Shown one piece after another: positions 16,993 to 25,861 of a DNA stretch of 64,000 bases (position 1 is its first letter; each line of letters starts with the position of its first letter). Location: positions 27,705 through 91,704 of the forward strand of contig NZ_CAKMHQ010000012.1 of assembly GCF_927312905.1 (NCBI RefSeq). Direction: 5' to 3'. The translations under genes and the position numbers were made by a program. The notes below the pieces were generated by a model. That model did not search any database. It was given only the letters and a program-made list of their open reading frames with translations, and was not told where the DNA came from. This stretch comes from Candidatus Nitrotoga sp. 1052 (lineage in GTDB: Bacteria > Pseudomonadota > Gammaproteobacteria > Burkholderiales > Gallionellaceae).

Positions 16993-17288
16993 GGCCCCCT
17001 CCGTCGCTACATTTTAAGGATAGGGAAAGAATAGGAAACTCAACCGCGCAAGTCAAATAAACTTTTCCCCACATCTCCTCGCCAATCCGATTTCCATCCT
17101 CAAAACCATGACAGATTCTACTTTTCGCCCATTCCCACTGTAAGAATTGATTGCGTTAACACCAAAAAACGGCACACGCCAAACTCAGCGCACAAGCCTA
17201 CCCAAGGTGAGCAAAAAAATTGCTGTCACCAGGCGATGCGCTGATCGAACTCGAACTCCGGTTCTGGCTGGGCCGGGACTGGAGAACG
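16993..17288. other. Spacer upstream of the NACHT gene
   Basis: No gene is supported. The promoter for the NACHT unit should lie near 17000-17110 on the minus strand, in a locally AT-rich stretch. Confidence 0.3.
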
Positions 17289-17440
17289 AGGTGACGGTGA
17301 AGCGTCTCAAGCGCCGAGGCGGGCGCATCGAGCTGTTGGCGGAGAACCCAGACTATGCGCCCATCGTGGTCAACGGCCACCTGGCTATCGAAGGCCTCAT
17401 GGTCGGCTTGATCCATGACGGACGGACGCTGCCACGGTGA
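17289..17440 (+). pseudogene. lexA: Fragment of the LexA C-terminal protease domain
   Basis: The frame reads [20 protein letters not shown] followed by NPDYAPIVV and [10 protein letters not shown]. This is the last ~50 residues of LexA, including the catalytic Lys in VTVKRL, and it ends at a normal-looking stop. The DNA-binding part and the catalytic Ser are absent because the sequence upstream does not continue the family. It is a scrap that cannot repress or self-cleave, lying between the NACHT unit and a broken toxin gene. Confidence 0.7.
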
Positions 17441-17780
17441 TGCGATGGTGGACTGCCCCTGCACCATGAGCACGTTCAGCAAGATCGCCAACAGCATTAA
17501 CGATGACCTGATCGCCCGGGCCTCGATGTGATACTCAAGGAAAACGCACATCACGCCTCCTACCCGTTATAGCGACGATTTATCATTCTTCACTCGCAAT
17601 GATTTTGACCACAAACGTGCATTCCTACTCTTCCCCGAGTGAAAATCCCACCGACTGCTAAAGGACAGCAATCAGCTTGAGCGAAGGGCAATGTCGAAGT
17701 GAGTCAGCCAGGTTTTAGCAACACCGTAGGGATTCCCTTCCTTTTGGGAGGGAAAGATGTCAACCTGCTTGAGCCGCTTC
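17441..17780. other. Non-coding spacer
   Basis: No gene is supported. A short frame at 17467-17532 (+) encodes about 21 residues with no known match. An imperfect hairpin with a CCCTTCC/GGAGGG stem lies near 17733-17752. Confidence 0.3.
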
Positions 17781-18245
17781 CTAGGCGGCACTTACGCGCT
17801 GCATCAAACTTGGATGAAGCACACCGAGCTTTGATGTTTGGCCGTTTGAGGCGCTGGGCGGCACCTTGAGCCATTCGCTGTTGTATGGCAGTTCAACCGT
17901 GTTATGAAAACTGAATTTTATCGAGTAGCTTAAGCCTGCAAGTCGGTACGCCGGCGTCTCGCGATCAGCAATAAGAAATTCTCCCGAGCGGGGTTGGTCA
18001 ATTTTCTGGCTGGTTCCCTAGGCCACCAATACAATGAAATGGGGCGCCTGATCGTCAAATACCTTGACTATTAAAGCAGGTCCAGGCTTCGGCCCCGGCT
18101 TAATTCCTTTATTTTCTGAAAAGTGACACCATACAATTTCGCCTGCTTCCGGAGCCGGCCACCAATATTTCCCCATTGCTTCAGAACAAGCTCGATTTGA
18201 ACGATTTTGTGCGGCCTTGGGGTATTGCTTTGCGAATTGCGACAA
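17781..18245 (-). pseudogene. PemK/MazF-like toxin gene interrupted by one amber codon
   Basis: Translation from 18245 gives PAPEAGEIVWCHFSENKG and PGPKPGPALIVKVFDD, which matches the front of PemK/MazF-type ribonuclease toxins, and stops at TAG (18018-18020). Reading through that codon, the same frame continues for 78 residues: GTSQKIDQ, then a GEFLIAD stretch, then VELPYNSEWLKVP and LGVLHPSLMQR. These continue the same family to a normal end at 17781. The TAG replaces what is probably a Tyr codon. The toxin (155 codons) is therefore likely inactive unless the stop is suppressed. Its antitoxin lies 1 bp upstream in the same operon. Confidence 0.75.
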
Positions 18246-18246
18246 A

Positions 18247-18456
18247 CTATGTCGGCGTCAGTTCGCCGTCGTCTGCTTCATGGGCCGGAATCATTTTTTT
18301 CGCCAGCTTGCGTAACGCATAATGAATCACTTGCGTTTCCCCTGTGAAACCGAGATATTCGGCCAATTTTTCCACGGTTGAACGGCTGATGCCGTTCTGC
18401 GTGTCGGTTGGTCGGAAACGGAGTAATAGTTGATCTGGTTTTGATGTGGTCGTCAT
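18247..18456 (-). CDS. Putative antitoxin partner of the PemK-like toxin
   Basis: This 69-residue protein contains STVEKLAEYLGFTGETQVIH followed by YALRKLAKKMIP, a short helical DNA-binding pattern, and an acidic tail ADDGELTPT that could wrap the toxin. It is the first gene of a two-gene unit and ends 1 bp before the toxin start, the normal order for type II toxin-antitoxin operons. With the toxin interrupted, it may persist as a free antitoxin that neutralises homologous toxins elsewhere. The specific antitoxin family is not certain. Confidence 0.65.
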   Translation of the reverse strand: MTTTSKPDQLLLRFRPTDTQNGISRSTVEKLAEYLGFTGETQVIHYALRKLAKKMIPAHEADDGELTPT

Positions 18457-18508
18457 GATATTCTTGATGACGGAGAAAGCTATATTCAGTATATCTTTAC
18501 TCTGTTTG

Positions 18509-18907
18509 TCAGTTGACCAAAACCTTTACCAACTTCGCCAAATCCATCCCTTCGCTCGGGGGCGTGCCGTTTCGACATAAATTCAGTTCATAATTCAGCG
18601 CAAAGTCCGTTTTACCGCCCTCTTTGGTTGGCGTGTTAGGCTGAATTAATTTAACCGCAAGGCGGCTACACCCTTCCTGGTTAAATTTCTTGATTGTTGA
18701 TACCTCCGCTCTGATTGGATCGGACGCGCCGGTTGCAGTGTGAATTGCATCTGCTTCTTTGTCCTCTATAATCCCTTTGGCTGTGCCATTTGGCGCATTC
18801 AATGCCTGCATGAACAACGCCTTCGCGCTAATGCTTTCCGCTGCGTTTGCCGCAGTTACCAAAAGAATGATTGTGGTAATGGTGATAAAGTATTTTGTTA
18901 CGATCAT
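18509..18907 (-). CDS. Exported protein at the end of the transfer operon
   Basis: The 132-residue product starts with a Sec signal peptide (MIVTKYFITITTIILLVTAA, then NA before the mature part). Two Cys residues (GCSRLAV and LCRNGTPP) could form a disulfide in the periplasm. The ATG overlaps the traN stop in an ATGA, so it is translated with the F-type pilus assembly genes. I do not recognise the family. The context supports an accessory role in mating-pair formation. Confidence 0.7.
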   Translation of the reverse strand: MIVTKYFITITTIILLVTAANAAESISAKALFMQALNAPNGTAKGIIEDKEADAIHTATGASDPIRAEVSTIKKFNQEGCSRLAVKLIQPNTPTKEGGKTDFALNYELNLCRNGTPPSEGMDLAKLVKVLVN

Positions 18908-20646
18908 TGACGACCTCGCGTGTAGTAGTTATTCAGCTTGCGCTGCATGGTGGCGGTGCTATCGGTGTTGATAATGGTTGCGCTTGGCATTCTCACGTTC
19001 GCCATAATCTCGTTAAAGAATTCGGTAAGGTCAATTCTCGAAAAATCAAGACTGGAAAACTCGGTTGGGGTGAAGCCTGTGCAGTCCGTGACTGGCTTAC
19101 CAATTTGCACTCCGCCAGATGTATTTATAATTCTTGCCAAGCGGGAATTGAAGCAGCAATAACTTTCTGTTGTCTGCATACAGGAGCCGATAATTGGAAT
19201 CTTTATTGAACAATGGCTCCCTGTGTAACGACAAAGGTTCTGCCCTTTTTTCATGGCGAGCATTTTTTCTGGCTGGTCGCATGACAGAAGTTCCTGAAGA
19301 ATCATCAGTCCTACTTGGATCGCGAGTGAGGTGGGGTCGAAAGCAAAACTGATCCCACCAAAAGAACCCAGTGCCCCCGGCATTGCGCCCCACGTTGCGG
19401 TAAAGCCGTAAAGCGAAAAAGACGGACTGAATGGCATCGACGACCCACCGGCGAGTGATCCGATCGGGGTTGATGCAAGCACCGAGTCCAATCCTCGCAC
19501 AATGTGGAAGTTATCAAACAGCGTGTCATACATGTAACTGCTGCCATATTTCAGTGTCTGTCCACCGGCACTCACGGCATACCCCATGACGGAAGCATTG
19601 CTTACTGCCGCACCACCTCCACTCGGCTTGCAGCAGTTAACCAAACCAAACAGTGATTTTTTACAACTAGACCCCTGCCCTCCAAATATACGCAGGCTCA
19701 CTGCATCCATGTAATTTCCGCCCTGTCGCATGACTTCCATCATGGCGGCTGTTTGAGCAAAATCCGTGTCCGGCACATGACCGGTATTGAAACAGTTGCC
19801 GCCTGTGCAGTAGGTGTTTCCACCGCAATCTGCAACAGTGGAAGATGATCCGGGCGCGCTTTGGCAGCGATAGGTTTTTTCGGTGAGACTGCACTGGTTG
19901 TTGATAGCTGTTGTCAGGCATTGCGATGTGCTGAGCGCGCATCCTCTAGCCAGCAATGCGCCGCAGTCCGTTTGCGGCGTCCCCAGACACGAATAATTGT
20001 CTTGCCAGCTCCAGCAGTCTTTGTACACCGGCAATCCGTTAATTATGCGGGTTGCCGCTGGCTCAATGCAGATGTGCGACGCAATCGCGCAGGTTGGGCT
20101 GTTTGCGTACGATTGGCACTGGGTGTTATTGAGGGTGTCGGTCACAATGGTATAGCTATCAGCTACCCTTATTGTGTTCGACGGCGTGGATAACGCCGGG
20201 TTGCCACACCGCCATGTGTTATCCCATTGCATGCAGCCTGTGCCAAACGTGGTGTCGGTAACCGCACACGTTGAGCTGACTTGCCAACACCCTGAAATTT
20301 GCCCGAAGGCTGAACAATTATCGACAGCGTTGGGTTTGATGCAGGTATAGGTGTCCTGATACTCCCAGCAACCGCCAGCCTCAGCCAGCGTCACCGTGAC
20401 ACCGGAAATCGTTTTGCTGGCCGTGTTATCGACGCAAGTGGAACTTGCCAGCCGACAATCAGCGGCAATTGCACGACCGCAGAGCACCATGGCGAAAAGG
20501 ATCACTATAGAGCCGACCAATATATAGTGTGCCGTGCGCCCCGAGATTGTCGAAGAGGCAGGTGGTTCGACAAGCTCACCACGAACGGATTTCAATACGG
20601 ATTTCAATCTGTTTAATGACCGAATCACCAACGATAGCGCCTTCAT
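18904..20646 (-). CDS. traN: TraN-like mating-pair stabilisation protein
   Basis: TraN is a large Cys-rich outer-membrane protein that stabilises mating pairs in F-type conjugation. The 580-residue product has repeated modules with the pattern C-W-(E/Q/S)-x-x-x-x-Y/T-x-C (CWEYQDTYTC, CWQVSSTC, CWSWQDNYSC) and many further Cys pairs. The ATG at 20646 overlaps the previous stop in a TAATG. The N-terminus is odd: about 40 residues including VRGELVEPPAS precede the hydrophobic export segment YILVGSIVILFAMVLCG. That insert is encoded by a short dispersed repeat (20561-20588) read in frame, so the signal sequence is displaced from the true N-terminus. Export of this form should be questioned. Confidence 0.85.
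   Translation of the reverse strand: MKALSLVIRSLNRLKSVLKSVRGELVEPPASSTISGRTAHYILVGSIVILFAMVLCGRAIAADCRLASSTCVDNTASKTISGVTVTLAEAGGCWEYQDTYTCIKPNAVDNCSAFGQISGCWQVSSTCAVTDTTFGTGCMQWDNTWRCGNPALSTPSNTIRVADSYTIVTDTLNNTQCQSYANSPTCAIASHICIEPAATRIINGLPVYKDCWSWQDNYSCLGTPQTDCGALLARGCALSTSQCLTTAINNQCSLTEKTYRCQSAPGSSSTVADCGGNTYCTGGNCFNTGHVPDTDFAQTAAMMEVMRQGGNYMDAVSLRIFGGQGSSCKKSLFGLVNCCKPSGGGAAVSNASVMGYAVSAGGQTLKYGSSYMYDTLFDNFHIVRGLDSVLASTPIGSLAGGSSMPFSPSFSLYGFTATWGAMPGALGSFGGISFAFDPTSLAIQVGLMILQELLSCDQPEKMLAMKKGQNLCRYTGSHCSIKIPIIGSCMQTTESYCCFNSRLARIINTSGGVQIGKPVTDCTGFTPTEFSSLDFSRIDLTEFFNEIMANVRMPSATIINTDSTATMQRKLNNYYTRGRQ
20561..20588 (-). repeat. Dispersed palindromic repeat inside traN, in frame
   Basis: These 28 bp are identical to 42866-42893. 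In both places the minus strand is translated as VRGELVEPP. It is one arm of a palindromic (REP-like) repeat; here the opposing arm upstream is degraded. The insertion lengthens the TraN N-terminus without breaking the frame. Confidence 0.75.
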
Positions 20647-21389
20647 TACAGTGCCCGCTGTTGCAAGACGATGCACTCATTGGACGTCCAGGTACTTACC
20701 GTCGAGGCACCTCGCCGACAACTCAGGGATTCGTAGCTTATTGCTGTCTGGCTGCATTGATAGTTGGCATCGGCATCCACCACAATCGTGCGTCCGACAA
20801 TACACATGTGACTGGTTGTGGTCAGATACTCATTGCAGACTTCGGTGGTAAAGGTTGGCGGCTTGGTGATGGTTTGAGTCGTGCATCCGGTAAAAGCCCC
20901 GATTGCGGATGGGCTGGCATACCCCAATGATGTTGCTGCAAGTGTTCCGGGATTGGCTTCTATGATTCTCGATCTTGTGACATTCGGATCGCCCGAGGTA
21001 AGGGTGAACTGCGGTCGCGTTGTCGGGTTGCGCGCCATGTAATTGATGGCTTCACAGTTTTGCTGGAGGAAGGCGTTTGGGTTGACCGGTCCGGTCTGAC
21101 AGGCGCTCACTTTCCCTGCCCCTGCCGTAATCGTATCTCCGCTTCCCCCCATGAAATAGCCCGCTTCTGGCGCGGTACGGCTGTAATTGTAGTAGCTCGG
21201 ATTGAAGCTGTTAACCGTAGCCGCTATCGTGCCGTTGGTGATGTTTGTCGATGCATTGGGTATGGCACTTTGCGCAGTGGCTTGACCATCGATAAACGCC
21301 TGCTCCACGGGTGTAACGGCGTGTGACAGCAGCGGGATTGCGCCACTCAGATACAAGACCATGGCAAACTTTCTGCACCCTGCTCTCAT
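20646..21389 (-). CDS. TraN-like N-terminal companion, exported transfer protein
   Basis: The start is the ATG at 21389, overlapping the trbC stop in an ATGA; an upstream start would put 16 extra residues before the signal peptide MRAGCRKFAMVLYLSGAIPL. The 247-residue product has NPSYYNYSRTAPEAGYFMGG and QQNCEAINYMARNP, which I associate with the N-terminal region of larger TraN proteins, followed by Cys-containing segments. It ends in TAATG with traN. It could be a split TraN N-terminal half or a separate conserved transfer protein. The tight coupling on both sides argues that it works in the same assembly step. Confidence 0.7.
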   Translation of the reverse strand: MRAGCRKFAMVLYLSGAIPLLSHAVTPVEQAFIDGQATAQSAIPNASTNITNGTIAATVNSFNPSYYNYSRTAPEAGYFMGGSGDTITAGAGKVSACQTGPVNPNAFLQQNCEAINYMARNPTTRPQFTLTSGDPNVTRSRIIEANPGTLAATSLGYASPSAIGAFTGCTTQTITKPPTFTTEVCNEYLTTTSHMCIVGRTIVVDADANYQCSQTAISYESLSCRRGASTVSTWTSNECIVLQQRAL

Positions 21390-22042
21390 TGATGATCCAT
21401 TTTGACTTTGTCGCCAAACAAGCGCGCAGTCGCCGCCCATTGCGGTGACGTGCGCTCGATGTATTCAAGTGCGTAGTCCTGGCTTACGTCGCCCGTAACC
21501 TTCACATACCGATCCGGTTGAGCGTAGCCGCTCTCCAGTTTGTCGCCAGCGTCGGATTGAGCGAGCACCAGGGCAGGTACTTGATTCACTTTGAACTGAG
21601 TAAACGCGGGCGGATGGATGACTGCTTCGACACGATGATTGCCTAGCAGCGCGCTGATGCGCTTTGACATGTCGGTCATTTTGTCGCCATTGAAACCACG
21701 GAAAATCAGTCGCGCACCGGTTTTTTCCGACTGTTCAACAATGCGCAGCAAACTTTCTCGCGGCATCGAGAACGACACAAAGATCATCATCTCTGGTGTT
21801 GCTGGCTTTGTTTGCAAGGGCTGCTGGTGGAATTGCTTTGCCACGTCTTCCGGGTTTGCGGTGGTCGCCGGTTGAGGCAATGCGGTTACATCAAGTGCGG
21901 GGGAGCGGTATTTATTAACAACGCGCTCGTTGATCTCCTGGAGGATCCGGTTTGATCTTTCCAGTACAGTTTCCGCGCTGGCTTGCTGCACCAGCAAAAC
22001 AAGCACACAGGCCAATGTGATACGCGACGCGACATTCACCAT
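21386..22042 (-). CDS. trbC: TrbC, F-type pilus assembly protein
   Basis: TrbC is a periplasmic thioredoxin-fold-like protein that works with TraW in F-pilus assembly. The start at 22042 is chosen because ATG overlaps the traU stop in a TGATG and the product then begins with a signal peptide (VASRITLACVLVLLVQQASA). The core MMIFVSFSMPRESLLRIVEQ, followed by RLIFRGFNGD and VNQVPALVL, is typical of the family. The length of 218 residues is normal. It lies in the order traW-traU-trbC-traN, which fits F-type systems. Confidence 0.88.
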   Translation of the reverse strand: MVNVASRITLACVLVLLVQQASAETVLERSNRILQEINERVVNKYRSPALDVTALPQPATTANPEDVAKQFHQQPLQTKPATPEMMIFVSFSMPRESLLRIVEQSEKTGARLIFRGFNGDKMTDMSKRISALLGNHRVEAVIHPPAFTQFKVNQVPALVLAQSDAGDKLESGYAQPDRYVKVTGDVSQDYALEYIERTSPQWAATARLFGDKVKMDHQ

Positions 22043-23052
22043 CAGAATGGTCCCTGGCAACAGTTCCGCTTGCGGAAGATCATGTAGGCAAAATCTTCGC
22101 CAGCGGCCGAAATTTCTTTACCAGCGCCCCAAATGACAGTTGTGCGGCCTAGCGGCTGACAGCATTTACCATTGATCTTGTCTTGCGCTACCGGAAAGTG
22201 CATTTGGTATTTGTAGTTGGTCTTGTCCATGAGCAGTTGCGGGTAGTATCCACACAGCCCGGAACTCCCCGATGCGGCCCACATCAGCCCTTCGCGATGC
22301 ATTTTGGCAATGATGCGCGACACCAGCAGGCTCGATGCCTGCACGCCGCCAATATGTGAAGCGACATGTCCGTTCAACGGATACATCGAACCCTGACAAC
22401 CGGCACACCAGAATAACGTGTTGCTGCCAAATCCAAGGGAGGACGCAACGCAATCCGCGCCACAGGCGAGTCTGGCTACCAGGTTGCCAAACAGGAATGA
22501 ATCCGGATTGAGGATGCTGGTCATTTCGTCATCATTCCAAAGCGGATCGAGTTCGGTGAGATAGGCCACATCGAACACCTGCTGTTCGAGACACGGACTA
22601 TCTACAACGGCTTCTAGCAATATCAATTTCGGATCAACATACCAATGCACTTGATAGAACGAGCTGGTGTCAGAGTTGTCTTTTTTTCTTTGTGTGCCGT
22701 GTGGTGCGTCGAATCCGGGGTTCATATCAATACCGCCCAACGATGTCATGCAGAATGGTTTTCGCACCACATCGACGTGACGCACTGGCTCCCAGAAACT
22801 GATCTTGATGCCGGGATTGACGCCGCACAGGCAAATCGGCGCACCGCCAGGATTCGGCGTGTCCTCTTGCCCGAGCGCGATGGGTAGAGACAGCACGCCC
22901 GCACCAAACGTGATCGGGAAAACACAACTCCAACAGATGTCGGTAATCGGATTGGGGAAACGCCCATGGCACTCAAGAGATGCCAGCGCATTCTGTCCAC
23001 ATATCAGCAGGCCGAACGCACAGAGTAATGTTTTAGTAACGTAGTTCATCAA
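22042..23052 (-). CDS. traU: TraU, F-type conjugative transfer protein
   Basis: TraU is a periplasmic Cys-rich protein needed for DNA transfer. The 336-residue product has a signal peptide ending at ALAS and the family hallmark FPNPITDICWSCVFPI. Many Cys follow, in pairs such as ICLCG and WCAGC. It overlaps the end of traW by 20 bp and is coupled to trbC. The length and Cys content match full-length TraU, so the gene appears intact. Either of two adjacent ATG codons (23052 or 23049) may be used. Confidence 0.93.
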   Translation of the reverse strand: MMNYVTKTLLCAFGLLICGQNALASLECHGRFPNPITDICWSCVFPITFGAGVLSLPIALGQEDTPNPGGAPICLCGVNPGIKISFWEPVRHVDVVRKPFCMTSLGGIDMNPGFDAPHGTQRKKDNSDTSSFYQVHWYVDPKLILLEAVVDSPCLEQQVFDVAYLTELDPLWNDDEMTSILNPDSFLFGNLVARLACGADCVASSLGFGSNTLFWCAGCQGSMYPLNGHVASHIGGVQASSLLVSRIIAKMHREGLMWAASGSSGLCGYYPQLLMDKTNYKYQMHFPVAQDKINGKCCQPLGRTTVIWGAGKEISAAGEDFAYMIFRKRNCCQGPF

Positions 23053-23665
23053 TACGCAGCCTCTTCCCTTCTTGTCTGACGATGGCGGGCACCTGGGTGA
23101 TGGCGAAACGTCTGGTTAGTCTGCCGCCTTGATCGAAATAAACGGGCATCTTCCATTTACGCATCAGCTCCAATGGGGCGCCTGCTACCAGCACCAGCTT
23201 GACCGGCCTGTCGGATGCTGCGGTAATTTTTTTGCTGAATTCCAACTGCTTGGCATCGCGCGGATCCACGAACAACAAGTATTTATTCCAGCCAATGTAA
23301 TCGAGCGGATTAACGCGCGTGCCACGGGGATAAAGAATTTTTCCGGTTGCGTCAGCAATATCCTTGTCCGTGACTATGGAAGGGTCGTAATAGTGTGTAT
23401 TGGCTGTTTCTGTGGCTTGAATACCCGGTATCGGCCTGGGATGTTTAATGCCCGACATCACGCGGTTTTTGTATTCAGTCTGTCGTTTTGCCAGCTCCCC
23501 GGTTTTCTCCATGTGGCGCAATTTGTCCTTGATGAACTCGATGAGATCATGTTCGGCAATGTCATACGTCTTGCCGATGACACCGAGGTCTTCTGCGTGA
23601 GCCAAACCGATCTGAGTGGCGATCACCACAGCGTAAAGCGGAGCAAGATAAAAGTGGCTTCGCAT
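23033..23665 (-). CDS. traW: TraW, F-type pilus assembly protein
   Basis: TraW is a periplasmic protein that partners TrbC in pilus assembly. The 210-residue product has a signal peptide (LYAVVIATQIGLAHA) and family motifs DLGVIGKTYDIAEHDLIEFI, RGTRVNPLDYI and VPAIVRQEGKRL. Its ATG follows the stop of a 30-codon ORF by one base, and its end overlaps traU by 20 bp. It looks intact. Confidence 0.92.
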   Translation of the reverse strand: MRSHFYLAPLYAVVIATQIGLAHAEDLGVIGKTYDIAEHDLIEFIKDKLRHMEKTGELAKRQTEYKNRVMSGIKHPRPIPGIQATETANTHYYDPSIVTDKDIADATGKILYPRGTRVNPLDYIGWNKYLLFVDPRDAKQLEFSKKITAASDRPVKLVLVAGAPLELMRKWKMPVYFDQGGRLTRRFAITQVPAIVRQEGKRLRIDELRY

Positions 23666-23666
23666 C

Positions 23667-23759
23667 TCACCGTCCGTTTTGCAAGTCTGAATGTATCGAA
23701 TGCCAGACCAGCCAATGTCCGTGCGGTCCAGTGAAGATGATGATCTGCTTTGTGTTCAT
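23667..23759 (-). CDS. Tiny 30-residue ORF coupled between relaxase and traW
   Basis: The ATG (23759) overlaps the relaxase stop in an ATGA, and the TGA lies one base before the traW ATG, so the frame exactly fills the gap between two real genes. The product starts MNTKQIIIFTGPHGHWLVWH and ends QNGR; it has a hydrophobic start and several aromatic and His residues. No family is recognised. Exact coupling on both sides supports translation, either for a small protein or as a ribosome bridge that keeps traW coupled. Chance cannot be excluded for so short a frame. Confidence 0.45.
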   Translation of the reverse strand: MNTKQIIIFTGPHGHWLVWHSIHSDLQNGR

Positions 23760-25858
23760 GTTCTCAATTCCGGGATGCCGGAAGGTCTGATGCCTCGCAT
23801 GAAATGGGCTGCAGCTTTGACTCCCACTTTCTGCTGCACCAACAAGTTGATGTCACGCTTGGTCAGTTCTTTGCCGTCCCTCTGAGCCGCTTGCAACAGT
23901 TCGTTTAGTTTGGCTATTTGGCCAGGCAGATCAACAGGCGGTGACGATTGATCTTTGATCGCAGCATTGCTAGACGCGCGTGGCTTTGGCGCAGCTCGCT
24001 TCCTTGGCTTGCTATTGGGAGGTGTGACGATGTTCTGCTGCTCAGACGCATCGCTCGTGACAGGCTGGCGAACTGCCTTTGTCTTCAGCTGCGGATCGGA
24101 TGCGAAAACCGTATTGATAGTGGCGCATTGAGGCGCGGTTGTTGCGCGCTGCGGAAAAAGATTGCTGATCGACCGAGTAAGTCTGATGGCCTTGGCTACG
24201 CCGCTGGCGAACTCGGCTTCACCTACTTTGGCAACATCACTGTCTGCTTCCATCCAGCCGCGCTCGGTAAGGCCATCCAGTATCTGTTTGGGGGTGAATT
24301 CATAACCGGAAAAGGCATTGGGCCACTTGAGGCGCAAACAGCCGTCTTCGGGATGCAAAGCAAGGTCATTCAATGCTTTCTTGCCGGTTCGGAAGTCATC
24401 GATCAATACCTTGAGCATTTCACCCATGCTGCCGGTGAGTTGCTCGGCGGTGACAGGAGTTGCTGGCCCAAGGGTTTCTGACTCAGCTGTACTGGAGACG
24501 TGCTGTAGGTGTACTGGGTTTTCTGTGCCGGTGCTGATCACTTGCTCAGACGTGCTGGAGAGGTGCTGGGGAGGTGCTAGGTTTTCTGCGTCAACATGGG
24601 TTTCGGTGCGGCCAGCAGCTTCGTTGCTGCCAATCACGCGGCCGGCGACAGGCGCAATCGGCATCGTGCTGATGAGCGCCTGATCGCGCAGCCGGATGGA
24701 CTTCAGTTTCAGGGTGGGGATTTTATCAGTAAGCACGTCGGGCGCAATATAGAAGTAAGGATCACCATCGCCTTCGCGCATACAGGCAATCCCTCTTTCA
24801 ACCATCATGTCGAGGATGCCATCCGGGGTTTTGGGTAAGCCGGGAATGTCTTCATCGTTTGTGCGCCGGGCAATCTCCTCACCCGCCATCGGCCAGACAA
24901 GGTAGGTAATGCCGTTGATATTCCATACTCTGGCGGAAGGTTCGTTGATTCGCCACACGCCCTCTCGCACCAGACGGCGCATGATGTCGGTCAGATACCG
25001 CTCGACGGGCACACCGATCTCGTAGCCTGCCATCGCCACGCCCATGGTTTTCAGGTCACGTTCGACGCTTAACTGGTCGGCTCTGACCACATAGTCATGT
25101 ATCTGGTTGGATTGTCCGGGGTTGCTGTTGAGCGATTCCGTCAACCAGATCACCACATCCGTGCTGCCGTCACTTATCCAGTCGAACGACTCTTTGGCAA
25201 TCACCGCATCAATCAAGGTGCTGGACACATTGGTGTGATGTCTTCCTCTCCCCTCTTGCCAATGCAAAAAATAATTCTCGATGTCGTGCGCCAACGCCCA
25301 GTCATAAACACCTTGGTGGTAAGGTCGCCATTTCTGCGTGTTCGCGCGGTCGGTGACAGTCAAGTCGGTCACCACCTTGCCGAGGTCGTGGCAGATGCCA
25401 GCCAGGAACACGGCCAGCCGCCAGCGCGGCTCTATCACCCGCCGTTGCTGTGGCGTGATCACGCCGCGTATCAGCTTGCCCTCAGTCTGTTGCAGTGCCC
25501 ACAAACCAACTTCGAGAGAGTGGCGCAACATGCCGCCCGCCCCGCGATGATGATGCGCTTGCGAGGCCGGCAAAAGATGGACAAAAGCGGCCAGGCGCAA
25601 CATCGCCGGGTTGTAGTGAGTTGCCAGCAGCTCCGCGTCAGCAATCAGCTGGCGAATTCCGCCCGTTAGTTCGTGTTGCGTGGCGAGCAGTTCGGCGGGG
25701 GCATACACCGGCAATCCCTCCATGAATGGCGGATAGCGCGGTATTCTTTGCAAGTCTTCAATCCGCTTCGCAGACGCAATCTGTTTGATTTGCACAGCCT
25801 CATGCGCGCTCGGCAGAAAGCAGAATTTGCGTAGCAGTCGATCAGTTAAGGTATCCAT
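23756..25858 (-). CDS. traI: MOBH-family relaxase (TraI)
   Basis: MOBH relaxases nick oriT and pilot the strand in SXT/R391- and IncA/C-like elements. The 700-residue product has the TraI_2 region with an HD-like metal site, seen as AHHHRGAGGMLRHSLEVGLW (near residue 110), ICHDLGKV (near 155) and GRGRHHTNVSS. The C-terminus is a basic region ending in a helical domain (LNELLQAAQRDGKELTKRD). A Ser/Thr/His-rich linker near 440-470 contains two copies of an (E)N.....QH(L/V)SST motif. The gene sits between the S26 peptidase and traW, far from traD, whereas in SXT-like elements traI and traD are adjacent. It appears intact. Confidence 0.88.
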   Translation of the reverse strand: MDTLTDRLLRKFCFLPSAHEAVQIKQIASAKRIEDLQRIPRYPPFMEGLPVYAPAELLATQHELTGGIRQLIADAELLATHYNPAMLRLAAFVHLLPASQAHHHRGAGGMLRHSLEVGLWALQQTEGKLIRGVITPQQRRVIEPRWRLAVFLAGICHDLGKVVTDLTVTDRANTQKWRPYHQGVYDWALAHDIENYFLHWQEGRGRHHTNVSSTLIDAVIAKESFDWISDGSTDVVIWLTESLNSNPGQSNQIHDYVVRADQLSVERDLKTMGVAMAGYEIGVPVERYLTDIMRRLVREGVWRINEPSARVWNINGITYLVWPMAGEEIARRTNDEDIPGLPKTPDGILDMMVERGIACMREGDGDPYFYIAPDVLTDKIPTLKLKSIRLRDQALISTMPIAPVAGRVIGSNEAAGRTETHVDAENLAPPQHLSSTSEQVISTGTENPVHLQHVSSTAESETLGPATPVTAEQLTGSMGEMLKVLIDDFRTGKKALNDLALHPEDGCLRLKWPNAFSGYEFTPKQILDGLTERGWMEADSDVAKVGEAEFASGVAKAIRLTRSISNLFPQRATTAPQCATINTVFASDPQLKTKAVRQPVTSDASEQQNIVTPPNSKPRKRAAPKPRASSNAAIKDQSSPPVDLPGQIAKLNELLQAAQRDGKELTKRDINLLVQQKVGVKAAAHFMRGIRPSGIPELRT

Positions 25859-25861
25859 GAA

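Noticed and set aside
17198..17554. Minus-strand 118-codon frame with a hydrophobic start
   Set aside because: It is antisense to the clearly LexA-like segment and has no ribosome site.
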